Shown: positions 33,568 through 43,496, numbered from the stretch's first letter. The stretch is DNA of 64,000 bases from Sediminitomix flava (GCF_003149185.1 NZ_QGDO01000001.1:372001-436000); one strand, 5' to 3'. Numbers and translations are program-made. Notes: generated by a model not told the origin, from the letters alone.

Positions 33568-36192
33568 TTAATTCACTGAAAGAGCTTTATCAATTGACAT
33601 TTTAAGCTGCTCTTTATGAGCTCTTGAAAGAACATTTCCCGAAGGAACTTGAACTTGCGTTCTAATTTTTTTCAAGTTATACAGCGCCATTGCTCTTGCT
33701 GAGTACATGTATGGATTATTGTCTGATTTCTCAATCATCTTAATCAACTGATTTACATAGACTGTTTGCAAGTTTTGACGTGCTACACTTACATTTGATC
33801 GAATATCTTTCTTAATAATTGCATCATTCAATTCGGTCATATACGTTGCTAAATCATATTCATTTCCATACAATTCAGAATCAATGATACGTTGAACCGT
33901 ATTAGGATGAAGTAAATGTCTCATTACATTTTTCTGAATCGACAAGATTTGCTGATGAATTTTAGGGTCTTCATTATTTCCCCAATGACTAAAACCTCTA
34001 CGCTGAGACTGTAAATAAGCAAATGTATCGCTTGGCAAATTGAAAGCTGAAGGAGAAAAAACATAACGCTCCAAAGAAGCCATTGCTCTTTTCTGATCAG
34101 CTACAGAGATAGGTGTGTATGGCTGAGTTGCACCGTCCTCACCAGCAAAACCTCTTTCTACTTTTATACCACCAATATATCTACTGATTACCCCTGCCGA
34201 AGTACTGTATTGTCTCAAAAGAATATTATATGCATCTTTCAATGACTGATAAGACTCCCCTTTCTTAGAATATTTCTCCAAAAGGTTCTGCATCATTTCT
34301 TCTGAAAACTTCATGCGCTCTGTTGAATAAGAAATGGCATCGTTAGAAATATCACCAATCATTACTCTAGGGTCAATACCTCTACCAGGAGAACGCATAT
34401 CGTCAGCATCATTTCCGAACATTAAAGCTGGTTCGCTTGATCTTGCTGTAATTGCATCCAACTCTGACTTATCTGATACAGGTTTGTAACCGTACTCAAT
34501 TGCCCAAAGGTCATAAGGTCCTACAGAAGTAGAGTAATAATGCCCTTGATTTGCTCTATCTGAATTGATATTAATTTGAACATAGTCCATAACGGAGCCT
34601 GTAAGTCCTGTTTCAGAAGTTAGGCTCATATCATGCAATTGCTCAGGTGAATACAACTGTGAAGCTTTCATGTTATGGTTCAAGCCTAGCGTGTGTCCAA
34701 CCTCGTGCATAATCAACTCCATCATTGCCTCTTTTTTGAGTTTTGTTAGAATCAGAGCATTCTCTTCTTCTACTTCTTCATCTAAAAGACTTTCAGCAAT
34801 TTGTCCAAACATCATATTATTATGTAACTCATGACCATAGCTACAGAAATACTTCCCGTGAGTGTGTTCGTGATTATGAGCATCATTTACAGAATGTAAT
34901 TCATTCTCAGAGAATAATTCTAGATGAGACTCTCCTTGTACACCTAGAAGTTCTGTATACGCTACTCTATTTGTAAAGTGTACATACTCTAACATAATAT
35001 CAGCTCCAAGAATTTCTCCAGTTCTTGGGTTTGCAAAGCTTGGTCCATAACCTCCAAAAGCTGGTTTAGGCGAAGACGTCCAACGTAATACATTATATCT
35101 GATATCTCCAGCATCCCACTCTGCATCGTCTGGCTGCACTTTTACTTGCATTGCATTTTTAAAGCCTGCTTTTTCAAATGCAATATTCCACTTCAACACA
35201 GCTTCTTTGATTGTCTCTCTCCACTCTAAAGGTGTTGTGTTCTCAATCCACCAGACGATTGGTTTTTCTGGCTCAGAAATTTCTGCACTTGGGTCTTTCT
35301 TCTGCAAATCCCAACGGTGAATCAAGTCACGATATGGTGTAGCATTAGTTGCTGTCATATCTGTAACCTGCGTATTGAAATATCCGATTCGAGGGTCGTC
35401 AAAACGAGGTTCAAAATCATTTTCTGGCATTTCTATAAAAGAATGCTGAAGAATAACAGAAGTATTACGAGCATCTGTTACACTCTCATCGCCATATACT
35501 TTTGGTCTAGCGTTCTCAAAAACATATTCTACAACCACATCCGAGTTTTGAGGATATGATTTGATGTTTAAGTATTTCGATTTTGATTTTGAAAGTTTTC
35601 CTTCGCTAAAACGAGGTCTACCTGATGGAGAACTAAACGAAAGCTGAGTAAGTGTTTCACTCAAAAGGAAATCGTTTGCCTTCAACAAATACTGTGTACT
35701 GTCTTCTGAATAACCTTTAATTTCCATTGAAGCCAAAATTGAAGGCATTACATTGGCATCCGCAGACTTACTAATTGGATTATTTTCATCGAAATAAAAA
35801 GAATGATTTTCTTTTACCAATTCGATTTTATTGAAATGCTTTCTCAAGGTGAAAACTTCTGAATCTTGATAACTTCCACGAATCAAACGTCCACTTACAT
35901 TTGCATTTCCATTTTCAACATAACTAAAATAGATAAACTCTTTATCGAGTTGTGTTTTATCTACTTGCAAGAATACCTCTCCTTTTTCTTGATCTTGATA
36001 AAAGGTAAAAAGCCCATCTTCTTTCACATGGTCTTTTACCATATCCTTGATGTACTTCTTTTTCTCTGGTTTTGGTTTCTCTGTGTTTTCAGTTTTCCCT
36101 TTTTTACGTTTTTTCTGCGCAAAAGCATCGTTTGTCAATCCATGTACAAACATACATGAGCTGAGCGCAATCATGGTTAGAATTGGTTTCAT
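33568..36192 (-). CDS. Exported zinc metalloprotease with DUF5117-like N-terminal domain
   Basis: An 874-residue protein with a signal peptide (ending near DAFAQ, residue 26) and then a Lys-rich stretch (about 27-48). The N-terminal half has the look of Bacteroidota DUF5117/5118-type zinc-dependent metalloproteases (GLFTFYQDQEKGEVFLQV, then YFSYVENGNANVSGRLIRG). The catalytic core contains HEVGHTLGLNHNM, with the HExxHxxGxxH zinc motif at residues 496-506, and then the Met-turn-like SVMDYVQIN. A His-rich insertion, NDAHNHEHTHGKYF, lies at about 436-449, before the active site. The C-terminal third is helical. The cleavage target is unknown. It is monocistronic. Confidence 0.9.
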   Translation of the reverse strand: MKPILTMIALSSCMFVHGLTNDAFAQKKRKKGKTENTEKPKPEKKKYIKDMVKDHVKEDGLFTFYQDQEKGEVFLQVDKTQLDKEFIYFSYVENGNANVSGRLIRGSYQDSEVFTLRKHFNKIELVKENHSFYFDENNPISKSADANVMPSILASMEIKGYSEDSTQYLLKANDFLLSETLTQLSFSSPSGRPRFSEGKLSKSKSKYLNIKSYPQNSDVVVEYVFENARPKVYGDESVTDARNTSVILQHSFIEMPENDFEPRFDDPRIGYFNTQVTDMTATNATPYRDLIHRWDLQKKDPSAEISEPEKPIVWWIENTTPLEWRETIKEAVLKWNIAFEKAGFKNAMQVKVQPDDAEWDAGDIRYNVLRWTSSPKPAFGGYGPSFANPRTGEILGADIMLEYVHFTNRVAYTELLGVQGESHLELFSENELHSVNDAHNHEHTHGKYFCSYGHELHNNMMFGQIAESLLDEEVEEENALILTKLKKEAMMELIMHEVGHTLGLNHNMKASQLYSPEQLHDMSLTSETGLTGSVMDYVQININSDRANQGHYYSTSVGPYDLWAIEYGYKPVSDKSELDAITARSSEPALMFGNDADDMRSPGRGIDPRVMIGDISNDAISYSTERMKFSEEMMQNLLEKYSKKGESYQSLKDAYNILLRQYSTSAGVISRYIGGIKVERGFAGEDGATQPYTPISVADQKRAMASLERYVFSPSAFNLPSDTFAYLQSQRRGFSHWGNNEDPKIHQQILSIQKNVMRHLLHPNTVQRIIDSELYGNEYDLATYMTELNDAIIKKDIRSNVSVARQNLQTVYVNQLIKMIEKSDNNPYMYSARAMALYNLKKIRTQVQVPSGNVLSRAHKEQLKMSIDKALSVN

Positions 36193-36458
36193 CGTATTAA
36201 AAAGATGTGTAAAAAGTTAATTGTTCACTGCATAGAGCCTTCGTTTTAGATTATTTCATCATGAAGAAAAAATAATTATTGACACTAAAAACAAGATAAT
36301 TAAAAGGCTCTATTTGTATAATACTAAGTATTATATGGTGTATTAACAAGTTTTCATGATATATGTTCTAATCCTAGAAACATTTATATTCGTGATAGAT
36401 ATTCGTTAAAGTTTTTCCTAAAGTATATCTTAGCATTTTTACATTAACCAACAACAAC
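36193..36458. other. 266-bp AT-rich intergenic region
   Basis: Divergent spacer between the metalloprotease and GNAT genes. No open frame, repeat or clear consensus promoter was found. Confidence 0.5.
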
Positions 36459-36932
36459 GTGATCACACTAAAACGAACAGATGCTTCAAATCTAGATTTT
36501 AAAAAATTGGTACAATTCCTTGATATAGAATTAGCCATTATTGATGGGGATGACCACTCTTTTTATGCACAATACAACAAAACTGACCATATAAAATCTG
36601 TCGTGGTTGCTTACAACAATGGTCAAGCTGTGGGTTGTGGAGCTATCAAAGAGTTTGATAACGAAAGCACTGAAGTGAAACGCATGTATGTAGACAATTC
36701 TGTTAGAAATAAAGGTATTGCATCTTTAGTTCTGAAAGAATTAGAAAATTGGGCGTCAGAACTAGGCTACAAATTTACCGTTTTAGAAACAGGACTTCGC
36801 CAGCAAGATGCTATTGCACTCTATCAGAAAAATGGCTATCAAGTTATTCCGAACTACGGACAATACATCGGTGTAGATAACAGTCGTTGTTTCCAAAAAG
36901 AGCTTAATCTTCCAAAGACAAAGAATTCTTAA
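36459..36932 (+). CDS. GNAT-family N-acetyltransferase
   Basis: A 157-residue acetyl-CoA-dependent transferase starting with GTG at 36459 (no suitable ATG nearby). Motif A, VKRMYVDNSVRNKGIASLVLKELENWA, contains the acetyl-CoA pyrophosphate loop RxxGIA (about residues 84-90). ETGLRQQDAIALYQKNGYQ supplies the later motif B region. The fold and length are those of small-molecule or protein N-acetyltransferases; the substrate is unknown. A hypothetical gene follows 49 bp downstream. Confidence 0.9.
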   Translation: MITLKRTDASNLDFKKLVQFLDIELAIIDGDDHSFYAQYNKTDHIKSVVVAYNNGQAVGCGAIKEFDNESTEVKRMYVDNSVRNKGIASLVLKELENWASELGYKFTVLETGLRQQDAIALYQKNGYQVIPNYGQYIGVDNSRCFQKELNLPKTKNS

Positions 36933-36981
36933 GTTTTGATTTCTGTTTACAAGGAGGAAAAGGTTTCAAGAATTATAATGT

Positions 36982-37401
36982 ATGAATAATCAAATTGATG
37001 AATTTGTAGGAAAATGGATTCTTATTCCGGAAAGGTCAGTATTCCAAAATAATTCACCTTCTCTGAGTGGAGTATTTAAATGTAAATTATTAGATATTCA
37101 TGCCCTTGAAGTTGAATTTAATTGGGTAGACTATGCCAATCAGCCTCATTTTTTAGAATATCATATGGTTGTTGATGCTACAATTCGTCCCTTCTTTCCT
37201 CCCGAATTATTTGATGGAATTTGTACGGAGATGATAGGTAAACATCAGCTGATGTTTTCATTATACATGAAAGACACTCTATTTTCTAAAACTAAACTTG
37301 AAATTCAGGCTGAAGATATTCTGAAAATGGATGAGTGTATCTTCCTTATGAATGGTGACACTCTACGTAATGTTCAATACTTTCAAAAAGTTAAACACTA
37401 A
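36982..37401 (+). CDS. Hypothetical 139-residue cytoplasmic protein
   Basis: I do not recognise this protein. It has no signal peptide or membrane segment. The opening IDEFVGKWILIPERSVFQNNSP resembles the start of small lipocalin/calycin-like beta proteins ('GxW'), and the remaining sequence alternates as beta strands (LEVEFNWVDYANQPHF, TKLEIQAEDIL). An AAGGAGG purine run lies 25 bp upstream, too far for a normal ribosome site. Possibly cotranscribed with the GNAT gene. Confidence 0.65.
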   Translation: MNNQIDEFVGKWILIPERSVFQNNSPSLSGVFKCKLLDIHALEVEFNWVDYANQPHFLEYHMVVDATIRPFFPPELFDGICTEMIGKHQLMFSLYMKDTLFSKTKLEIQAEDILKMDECIFLMNGDTLRNVQYFQKVKH

Positions 37402-37619
37402 AACTTTCATCTTTTTGTTAGATAACATTTTAAAGAATCCTCTCACCCTCCTAAACACTTCCAACAGTTTTTTAACATATCCTAATGCAATAAACAATCA
37501 AACTGATTTAATAGTAAATTAGGGTAATGAAAGTCATCCTTTTAAGGATACTAAAGTTTCTAACTAACAACTCTTATTGTAAAAATTACAACAGAGTTTA
37601 TTTTTTGAATAAAGGTTTT

Positions 37620-38468
37620 ATGATAGTCGGGTTAAGCAACAGATTAATAATTTGTATCAGTTTACTAGTTGTGGTGATGGTAAGCTGTATCGAACAACAA
37701 AAGCTTAGTGTTTACGAAGATCAACTCGTATATGCTTTTGAGCTAGACAAACAAATGCCGTTGGTCAGTGAAGAATATCCTAACTTAAGTGAGGAGGAAG
37801 CTTATCGTATTCAAAAAGGATATGTAAATAAGCTTTTAGCTCATGAAAATATTGGTGGCTACAAAGCTAGCTTCATTGATACCAAAGTACACAATATGGA
37901 TAAAGTTGGAAATCCTATTTTCAGTGTAATCTTTGAAAGTGACATTCAACCTCATAATTCTGAGCTTTCGCTATACGGTATTCATAAACCTGTACTAGAA
38001 ACATACCTTGGCTTTACATTCAATCAGTCAATTCAAAATAAAGTCAATGATATTGACGAACTAAAAAGTCTAATCGATTCATATCGTCTAATCGGTGATA
38101 TCACTGATCTAAAGTTCCATAATCTCAATAAGACAAAAACTGTAGATTTTATTGCTACAAATGCGGTATCTTCTTTCATTCTTGTCGGAGACACAACAAA
38201 ATATACAGGACAAGACTTCCACAACTCTCTTGTCCAGATAAATTACAACAATAACCAACTGTATGAGCTTCGTCCTAAAAGAGATACGCAAAAAGCCTTA
38301 GAAGATCTGCTTTGGTTAATCAATACAACTATTGATCACGGCTACCCAATTGAGAAAGGTACTTTATTAAGCATTGGAGATAAAGCCCACTTAACCCCTG
38401 TGAGGCATGGTTCTTACGAAATGCTTACAGAAACCGCAGGAATGTTGAGTTTTAAAATTATTCAATAA
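37620..38468 (+). CDS. Lipoprotein with 2-keto-4-pentenoate hydratase / FAH-like fold
   Basis: 282 residues from the ATG at 37620. This start is chosen because it places a lipoprotein signal peptide (hydrophobic core ISLLVVVMVSC, Cys23) at the N-terminus; an ATG at 37527 only adds an unusual extension. The body resembles MhpD/FAH-superfamily hydratases: EEAYRIQKGYVNKLL, then the substrate loop GGYKASFIDTKVHNMDKVGNPIF, the metal region HKPVLETYLGFTF and the closing KGTLLSIGDKAHLTPVRHGSY. In active hydratases the metal site usually has a Glu-x-Glu pair; here only one Glu (LETY) is seen. An exported form of this normally cytoplasmic fold is unusual. Function unknown. Confidence 0.72.
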   Translation: MIVGLSNRLIICISLLVVVMVSCIEQQKLSVYEDQLVYAFELDKQMPLVSEEYPNLSEEEAYRIQKGYVNKLLAHENIGGYKASFIDTKVHNMDKVGNPIFSVIFESDIQPHNSELSLYGIHKPVLETYLGFTFNQSIQNKVNDIDELKSLIDSYRLIGDITDLKFHNLNKTKTVDFIATNAVSSFILVGDTTKYTGQDFHNSLVQINYNNNQLYELRPKRDTQKALEDLLWLINTTIDHGYPIEKGTLLSIGDKAHLTPVRHGSYEMLTETAGMLSFKIIQ

Positions 38469-38474
38469 AGAAAG

Positions 38475-38504
38475 AAGAGCTTACCCAAAAGGTAAGCTCT
38501 TTTC
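38475..38504. terminator. Terminator between FAH-like lipoprotein and T9SS protein genes
   Basis: 11-bp stem aagagcttacc / ggtaagctctt with a 5-nt loop; T-rich on both strands. Confidence 0.75.
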
Positions 38505-38536
38505 ATTTTCTAATTGGATATTGGTTGTATAGTTAG

Positions 38537-40003
38537 TTATTTAGCTTCACTTTTTTTGACCAATCTAAAAGTCTCGGTTTGATTTAAATATTGTATTTGG
38601 ATGGAGTAGACACCATCTTTCAAACCTGTTAAATCTACATCATTTGTAAACTGTCCTAGATTAGTAGTCTTGATTGGCATACCTAATAAGTCATAGATAA
38701 CAACCTCTACAGGTTCTCTTGTCAGTTTTCTCAAATTTTTAATCTTAACTATATTTTGAGCCGGAACAGGGTAAAGACCTAGAGATAAATCGGTAATCGT
38801 ATATTGATGAAGAGTAGTTGGTGAGTATTCATATGAATTATCATTATCTACCATCTTAAGACGATACAAATTGTAGCCAGCAGAAGGCTCTCTATGAATG
38901 AACTCGTAAGCTCTTAAAACTTCAGTGTCTCCACTCGCTGCTACTCTACCAATCGTTTTATAGTTCAGGCCATCAACACTATGCTGAACTTCAAAATAGT
39001 TACTATTAAATTCTGAGGCTGTTTCCCAATATAATTTCACGTTTTCTCCTTCAGATTCAGAATTGAATAATGTCAATTGGATTGGTAATGAAAAGTCAGG
39101 ATCAGCATATGAACAAAGATTACAACCCGAATTTACAGCTATAGTGTTCTGATTATAATTTACGATTGTATAAGCTCGAATTGCATCATTATCGGCAGCG
39201 CCGTCACTATGATCCCAGACATCACAATTACACAAATCTTGTTCTCCTAGCTGATCTGAACCTGAAGGCAGATCATAGAACACACCACTACTTTGATTAA
39301 TATCACCTCCTTTACACGTATTTTCAAAACCATTTTGAGGCCACGTTGAATCATTCACATCACTTTCCTTACACAGACACAAATCAAAACTTGAGAAACC
39401 TGTATCAGCTCTTCGATCTAGATTCAAAGCTTTTCCGCCATCGATTCCTGATGCTCCAATTGCGATACCCCATTGCTGGTTACCTTGTACAATACCTCTA
39501 GTTCTATAACTCGTAGAAGGACTTCCATTTACTGTAGTAGAAATAGGAGTGTTTTGTTCAAAGTACAATAAATATGCATCTGAGGGTAAAGCATCTTGAA
39601 CGATGATCGAAATAGGTACTTTAGTAATAAAGTCGAAACTTGTTGTAAGAATATCAAAGAAAGAATACTGAGGTGAGGTAAAAGTACATTGTTCAATCTG
39701 ACCATTCTCATTAGCACAAGCTGCAAATATCGTTTGTAGTTCAGCTTCGTTTGGATCACTTGCTCCTAAAGCACAGAAACAAGCTTTTATAGTCGTACTC
39801 GTTGATGGGAATTGAGAATATAAACATTGACCTTCTACATTATTTAGATTAACGGTTCCATTATCTAAATCGGTATCCTCTGTTAAATCTCCACTTATGG
39901 TATTACAAGATTCACATTGAGCCATGACATTTACACTGCTCCACATCACAAATAAAAGGATAGTACATAGCTTGAATAAGCTATTGAGTTGTTTGCTTTT
40001 CAT
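38537..40003 (-). CDS. Cys-rich T9SS-secreted protein
   Basis: A 488-residue exported protein with a signal peptide (ending near VMAQ, about residue 29). The N-terminal ~270 mature residues contain 14 Cys, mostly in close pairs: CESC, CFC, CLC, CNC and CNLC. They do not match a family I know. A fibronectin-III-like module common in Bacteroidota secreted proteins follows (VKLYWETASEFNSNYFEVQ to YNLYRLKMVDNDNSYEYS, about 325-400). The end is a type A sorting domain (LGLYPVPAQNIVKI, then LKDGVYSIQIQ). It is probably a secreted or surface protein held by disulfides or metal. It is monocistronic. Confidence 0.82.
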   Translation of the reverse strand: MKSKQLNSLFKLCTILLFVMWSSVNVMAQCESCNTISGDLTEDTDLDNGTVNLNNVEGQCLYSQFPSTSTTIKACFCALGASDPNEAELQTIFAACANENGQIEQCTFTSPQYSFFDILTTSFDFITKVPISIIVQDALPSDAYLLYFEQNTPISTTVNGSPSTSYRTRGIVQGNQQWGIAIGASGIDGGKALNLDRRADTGFSSFDLCLCKESDVNDSTWPQNGFENTCKGGDINQSSGVFYDLPSGSDQLGEQDLCNCDVWDHSDGAADNDAIRAYTIVNYNQNTIAVNSGCNLCSYADPDFSLPIQLTLFNSESEGENVKLYWETASEFNSNYFEVQHSVDGLNYKTIGRVAASGDTEVLRAYEFIHREPSAGYNLYRLKMVDNDNSYEYSPTTLHQYTITDLSLGLYPVPAQNIVKIKNLRKLTREPVEVVIYDLLGMPIKTTNLGQFTNDVDLTGLKDGVYSIQIQYLNQTETFRLVKKSEAK

Positions 40004-40460
40004 AATAGATTAATAGGTAATTAGGTGTTTGTAGTTTTGTTACTGTTTTTAGTTCTGAGCATAATTTAGTTCGCTCTTCTTTTTAGGTTAATTGTAGATT
40101 TATTTACATAGGCAAGTTTAGAATAGGTTTTATAGCTTTAGGTTACTATCTGCATTAATCCGAATCAGCTAAAAATCGTTCAAGCTTTTTTTTATGAATC
40201 AACAGATTCTATTTTAAGTCCTAATTTTAAAATGATTGTTTTAATAAATCTAAGGTAGAGAAATAGCTTACGTAGCTGAGAATCTACAATCGACTAATCA
40301 TTGATCTAATTACTAGTTTCTAACAACCTTCTTCTATCACAGTAATATCTAGATATAATTTAATTTTAGTTATTTTCACCCCTAACATTATACATTATAT
40401 CTAAGTGATTTTAAACTGAATTTTCACTTATATACTTAAACTGATAAATAGATTTTAAGA
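40004..40460. other. 457-bp AT-rich divergent intergenic region
   Basis: No open frame, repeat or clear consensus promoter was found. The region separates the divergently transcribed Cys-rich T9SS gene and a hypothetical exported protein gene. Confidence 0.5.
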
Positions 40461-41393
40461 ATGAAAAGGGTATTATTTTTAGCGTTCGTTTATTCACTTT
40501 TTAGCTATTCTGCATTGGCACAGATCAATATGAATGACTCATCGGCACAAGTCATTGGATATTGGGATATGAATGAAAAGCAAAGCTACACTATCACAGA
40601 GGAGAAATATAAAATCAGAGATGCAGATACAACAAACAGAGAATTTATCAAATATTCAGTTGATGTTACTATTGTAGACTCTACAGCAAACTCATATGAT
40701 ATTGAATGGCTTTACAAAGACTTCGATATTGATACAGAAGATGAATTCAGTAAAAAACTCATTTCAATATCGGAAAATATGGTTATAAAGATTAGAACTG
40801 ATGAAATGGGGTCACTTCAACATGTCTTGAATTGGAAAGAAGTACAAAAGTACATCTCTAAATCTTTGAAACTATTGAAAAAAGAGTTTAAAAAGCAGAT
40901 CAAGGATGCTCCTAATATGGATCAAATATTTAGACAAGTAGCAAATATGTATGCCACTAAAGAAGCGATTGAAGCTGGAGCAATTAAAGAGATATTACAG
41001 TTTTATACTTTTCATGGAGCTAGGTATGAACTTGGTGAAGAATATAAAGGTGATATGAAAACTGCAAATCTTTTAGGCGGAGAACCATTTGATACTCATA
41101 TGTCTGTTTCATTGGATGAGTTAAACCCTGAGGACAATAATTACATCATACGAATGAAATCATCTGTTGACTCACAACAATTGACAGATGCCACTTTTAA
41201 TTATTTGACACAAATGACAGCTTCTCTTAATGTATCAAACCTCAAAAGAGAAGATTTTCCTAATCTTTCAAACGATACTTGGACAGCCTCAAGAATTCAT
41301 GGATCGGGCTGGGTTATTTATACTATAGAAACCAAAGAAGTTTTTGCAGAAGGTCGTACAAATGTAGAAGAAAGAATAATTGAAATTCAATAA
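40461..41393 (+). CDS. Exported hypothetical protein
   Basis: A 310-residue protein with a signal peptide (SYSALAQ, about residue 20) that I do not recognise. The mature part begins IGYWDMNEKQSYTITEEKYKI and alternates beta strands with a charged helical region (about 125-165, KSLKLLKKEFKKQIKD). It ends in GSGWVIYTIETKEVFAEGRTNVEERIIEI, which looks like the strand pattern of a lipid-binding or beta-barrel-associated fold. There are no enzyme motifs. It is monocistronic and convergent with fabI. Confidence 0.7.
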   Translation: MKRVLFLAFVYSLFSYSALAQINMNDSSAQVIGYWDMNEKQSYTITEEKYKIRDADTTNREFIKYSVDVTIVDSTANSYDIEWLYKDFDIDTEDEFSKKLISISENMVIKIRTDEMGSLQHVLNWKEVQKYISKSLKLLKKEFKKQIKDAPNMDQIFRQVANMYATKEAIEAGAIKEILQFYTFHGARYELGEEYKGDMKTANLLGGEPFDTHMSVSLDELNPEDNNYIIRMKSSVDSQQLTDATFNYLTQMTASLNVSNLKREDFPNLSNDTWTASRIHGSGWVIYTIETKEVFAEGRTNVEERIIEIQ

Positions 41394-41419
41394 GTACAAC
41401 TAAGTAATATCAATATAAA

Positions 41420-41455
41420 AACCCCATTATTCGTCTTAAAACAAATAATGGGGTT
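41420..41455. terminator. Hairpin terminator between hypothetical gene and fabI
   Basis: 12-bp stem aaccccattatt / aataatggggtt. The T-run is better on the minus side, so it mainly serves fabI. Confidence 0.7.
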
Positions 41456-41485
41456 AAATCAATAAGCTTGAAAAAGTGAGCGATT

Positions 41486-42313
41486 CTATTCTTCTACTTC
41501 ACTCATCATTTTATCAATCAATTTCTCAGTCATACCAGATGCAGAGAAACCACCATCATGGAATAAGTTCTGCATTGTCACCTTTTTTGTAAGGTCAGAG
41601 AACATTGTTACACAGTAGTTTGCACAGTCTTCCGCTGTTGCATTTCCTAATGGAGAAAGGATATCAGCGTAGTCATAGAATACATTGAAACCTTTGATTC
41701 CTTTACCTGCTGTAGTAACTGTTGGAGATTGAGAAATTGTATTTACACGAATACCTTTGCTCTCACCCAAACGTTGTCCGAAACTTCTAGCGATAGACTC
41801 AAGCACTGCTTTAGCTTGACACATATCTCCATAGTTAGGATACGAACGCTGAGCTGCGATATATGAAAGACCCAAGATTGAAGCTCCATCTTTAAAGAAA
41901 TCCATCTTCTCTCCTACTTGCATCATTTTGTGGAATGACAAAGCAGAAATATCGATTGACTTTTGGAACCAATCATAGTTTAGGTCTGCGTAATGCTTTT
42001 TCTTTCTTACGTTCGGGCTCATCCCGATTGAGTGCAATAAGAAATCAATTTTCTCTACACCCAAAGCTTCTTTAGCTTTCTCATAAAGGTTTTCGATGTC
42101 TTCAGTAGAAGTAGCATCCGCTGGGATAATTACGGCATCAGTCAATTCAGCCAATTTGTTCAAAGTACCCATACGAAGTGCAATCGGAGCATTGGTCAAA
42201 ACGATTTTCGCTCCCTCTTCATGACATTTCAATGCTGTTTGCCAAGCAATTGAATTCTCATCGATGGCACCAGTAATGATACCATATTTCCCTTTTAATA
42301 AGTTGTAAGCCAT
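41486..42313 (-). CDS. fabI: Enoyl-[acyl-carrier-protein] reductase (NADH)
   Basis: A 275-residue enzyme of the last step of each fatty-acid elongation cycle, reducing trans-2-enoyl-ACP. It has the FabI nucleotide start GIITGAIDENSIAWQTA (about residues 11-27), the LLHSIGM strand end (about 92-98) and the catalytic Tyr-x6-Lys pattern in NYGDMCQAK (about 158-166). A further Tyr lies upstream in SYIAAQRSYP. The length is slightly above typical FabI (about 260). By family knowledge it is cytoplasmic and the target of triclosan-type inhibitors. It is monocistronic. Confidence 0.94.
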   Translation of the reverse strand: MAYNLLKGKYGIITGAIDENSIAWQTALKCHEEGAKIVLTNAPIALRMGTLNKLAELTDAVIIPADATSTEDIENLYEKAKEALGVEKIDFLLHSIGMSPNVRKKKHYADLNYDWFQKSIDISALSFHKMMQVGEKMDFFKDGASILGLSYIAAQRSYPNYGDMCQAKAVLESIARSFGQRLGESKGIRVNTISQSPTVTTAGKGIKGFNVFYDYADILSPLGNATAEDCANYCVTMFSDLTKKVTMQNLFHDGGFSASGMTEKLIDKMMSEVEE

Positions 42314-42452
42314 AATGCTTTAATATTTACAGATGATTTTTTGATTCGTCTCTTGGTGTAAAAGACGCTAAGACGATAAAAAATTTACGAATGTTCTAAA
42401 ACTTAAAGAGGCAAAAATATAATTTTTATCTAAAAAGCCACAAACTTTAGTC

Positions 42453-43496
42453 CTAGCCCTTCAAAGAAATATAATATTTTAAGCTTTCTTCTACTTCTTC
42501 CCAATTTACAAACTGGTCATATTCAGCCTTTCCAATCTTAGAGATTAAGGACATGTTAATCTTTCCACTTTCATTTTTCTTGTCTTGCAACAAATAAGAA
42601 TGAATAGCAGAAAAATCTGACTCTGAAATAGTAGGATAACCATACTCTTGCAACAAATATGCCGTTACTTCAGAAAGTTCTGAATCAGTTAGACTACATT
42701 TCTTAGTAGAAATAAACGCCTCACAAATCATTCCTACAGCAATAGCTTCCCCATGCAAAAGTTTACGTTCTGGAATATCCAACAAATAACTTTCGATAGC
42801 ATGTCCGACACTGTGTCCGTAATTCAAGATTTTTCGAAGTGAATTTTCTTTAGGATCTTGATCTACCACATCAGATTTAATACCGACAGAATGCGGAATC
42901 ATATCTGTCCAGTCTTGCTCATATACTCCTTTCTGCGTTATTTTTTTCCAATGAGAACCATCTGCGATCAAAGCATGCTTCAATATTTCAGCATAACCAG
43001 ACCTCACTTCTCTCTGAGGCAGTGACTTAATAAAATCAGGGAATATCAGTACTTGGTCAGGAATCTGAAATACCCCAATATGATTTTTGTATTTGTGGAA
43101 ATCGATACCAAGTTTTCCACCTACACTTGCGTCTACTTGAGAAAGAAGTGTCGTAGGCATTTGCCAAAACTTGATTCCTCTTTTATAAGTTGAAGCACAA
43201 AAACCACCCATATCTCCAATGACACCACCTCCCAGATTCAGGACAAAACCTTTACGGTCAAAGCCTTCATCCGTTAGCTGTTGCCAAATGTGTGTACAGG
43301 TTTGTAAGTTTTTCTCTTCTTCACCTGATTTCACTTGAATCAGTAAGTGATCTTCAGGAAGAAATTCTTTAACGATTGGATAGCAATTCTCTAATGTATT
43401 TTCATCAACAATTACAGCTACTTTTGAGTATGCTTCCAATGGTGAAAATACGTCTTTATTGATCTCAGTGAGAAAGCTAACATTGTTTAAACTCAT
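42453..43496 (-). CDS. aroB: 3-Dehydroquinate synthase
   Basis: A 347-residue shikimate-pathway enzyme that converts DAHP to 3-dehydroquinate using NAD+ and a divalent metal. Visible motifs are GEEEKNLQT (about 58-66), NLGGGVIGDMGGFCASTYKRGI (about 84-105), the metal-site segment around EILKHALI (Glu near 170), and the two metal His in NYGHSVGHAIE (about 228-238) and LLHGEAIAVGM. The start ATG at 43496 gives the family length. The next gene upstream is the DAHP synthase/chorismate mutase, transcribed the same way but separated by a large palindrome, so the two shikimate genes are neighbours with a break between. Confidence 0.95.
   Translation of the reverse strand: MSLNNVSFLTEINKDVFSPLEAYSKVAVIVDENTLENCYPIVKEFLPEDHLLIQVKSGEEEKNLQTCTHIWQQLTDEGFDRKGFVLNLGGGVIGDMGGFCASTYKRGIKFWQMPTTLLSQVDASVGGKLGIDFHKYKNHIGVFQIPDQVLIFPDFIKSLPQREVRSGYAEILKHALIADGSHWKKITQKGVYEQDWTDMIPHSVGIKSDVVDQDPKENSLRKILNYGHSVGHAIESYLLDIPERKLLHGEAIAVGMICEAFISTKKCSLTDSELSEVTAYLLQEYGYPTISESDFSAIHSYLLQDKKNESGKINMSLISKIGKAEYDQFVNWEEVEESLKYYISLKG

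Noticed and set aside
36951-36957. Strong AAGGAGG ribosome-binding-like sequence before the 36982 gene
   Set aside because: It lies about 25 bp before the ATG, too far for direct use, and Shine-Dalgarno sites are rarely used in Bacteroidota.
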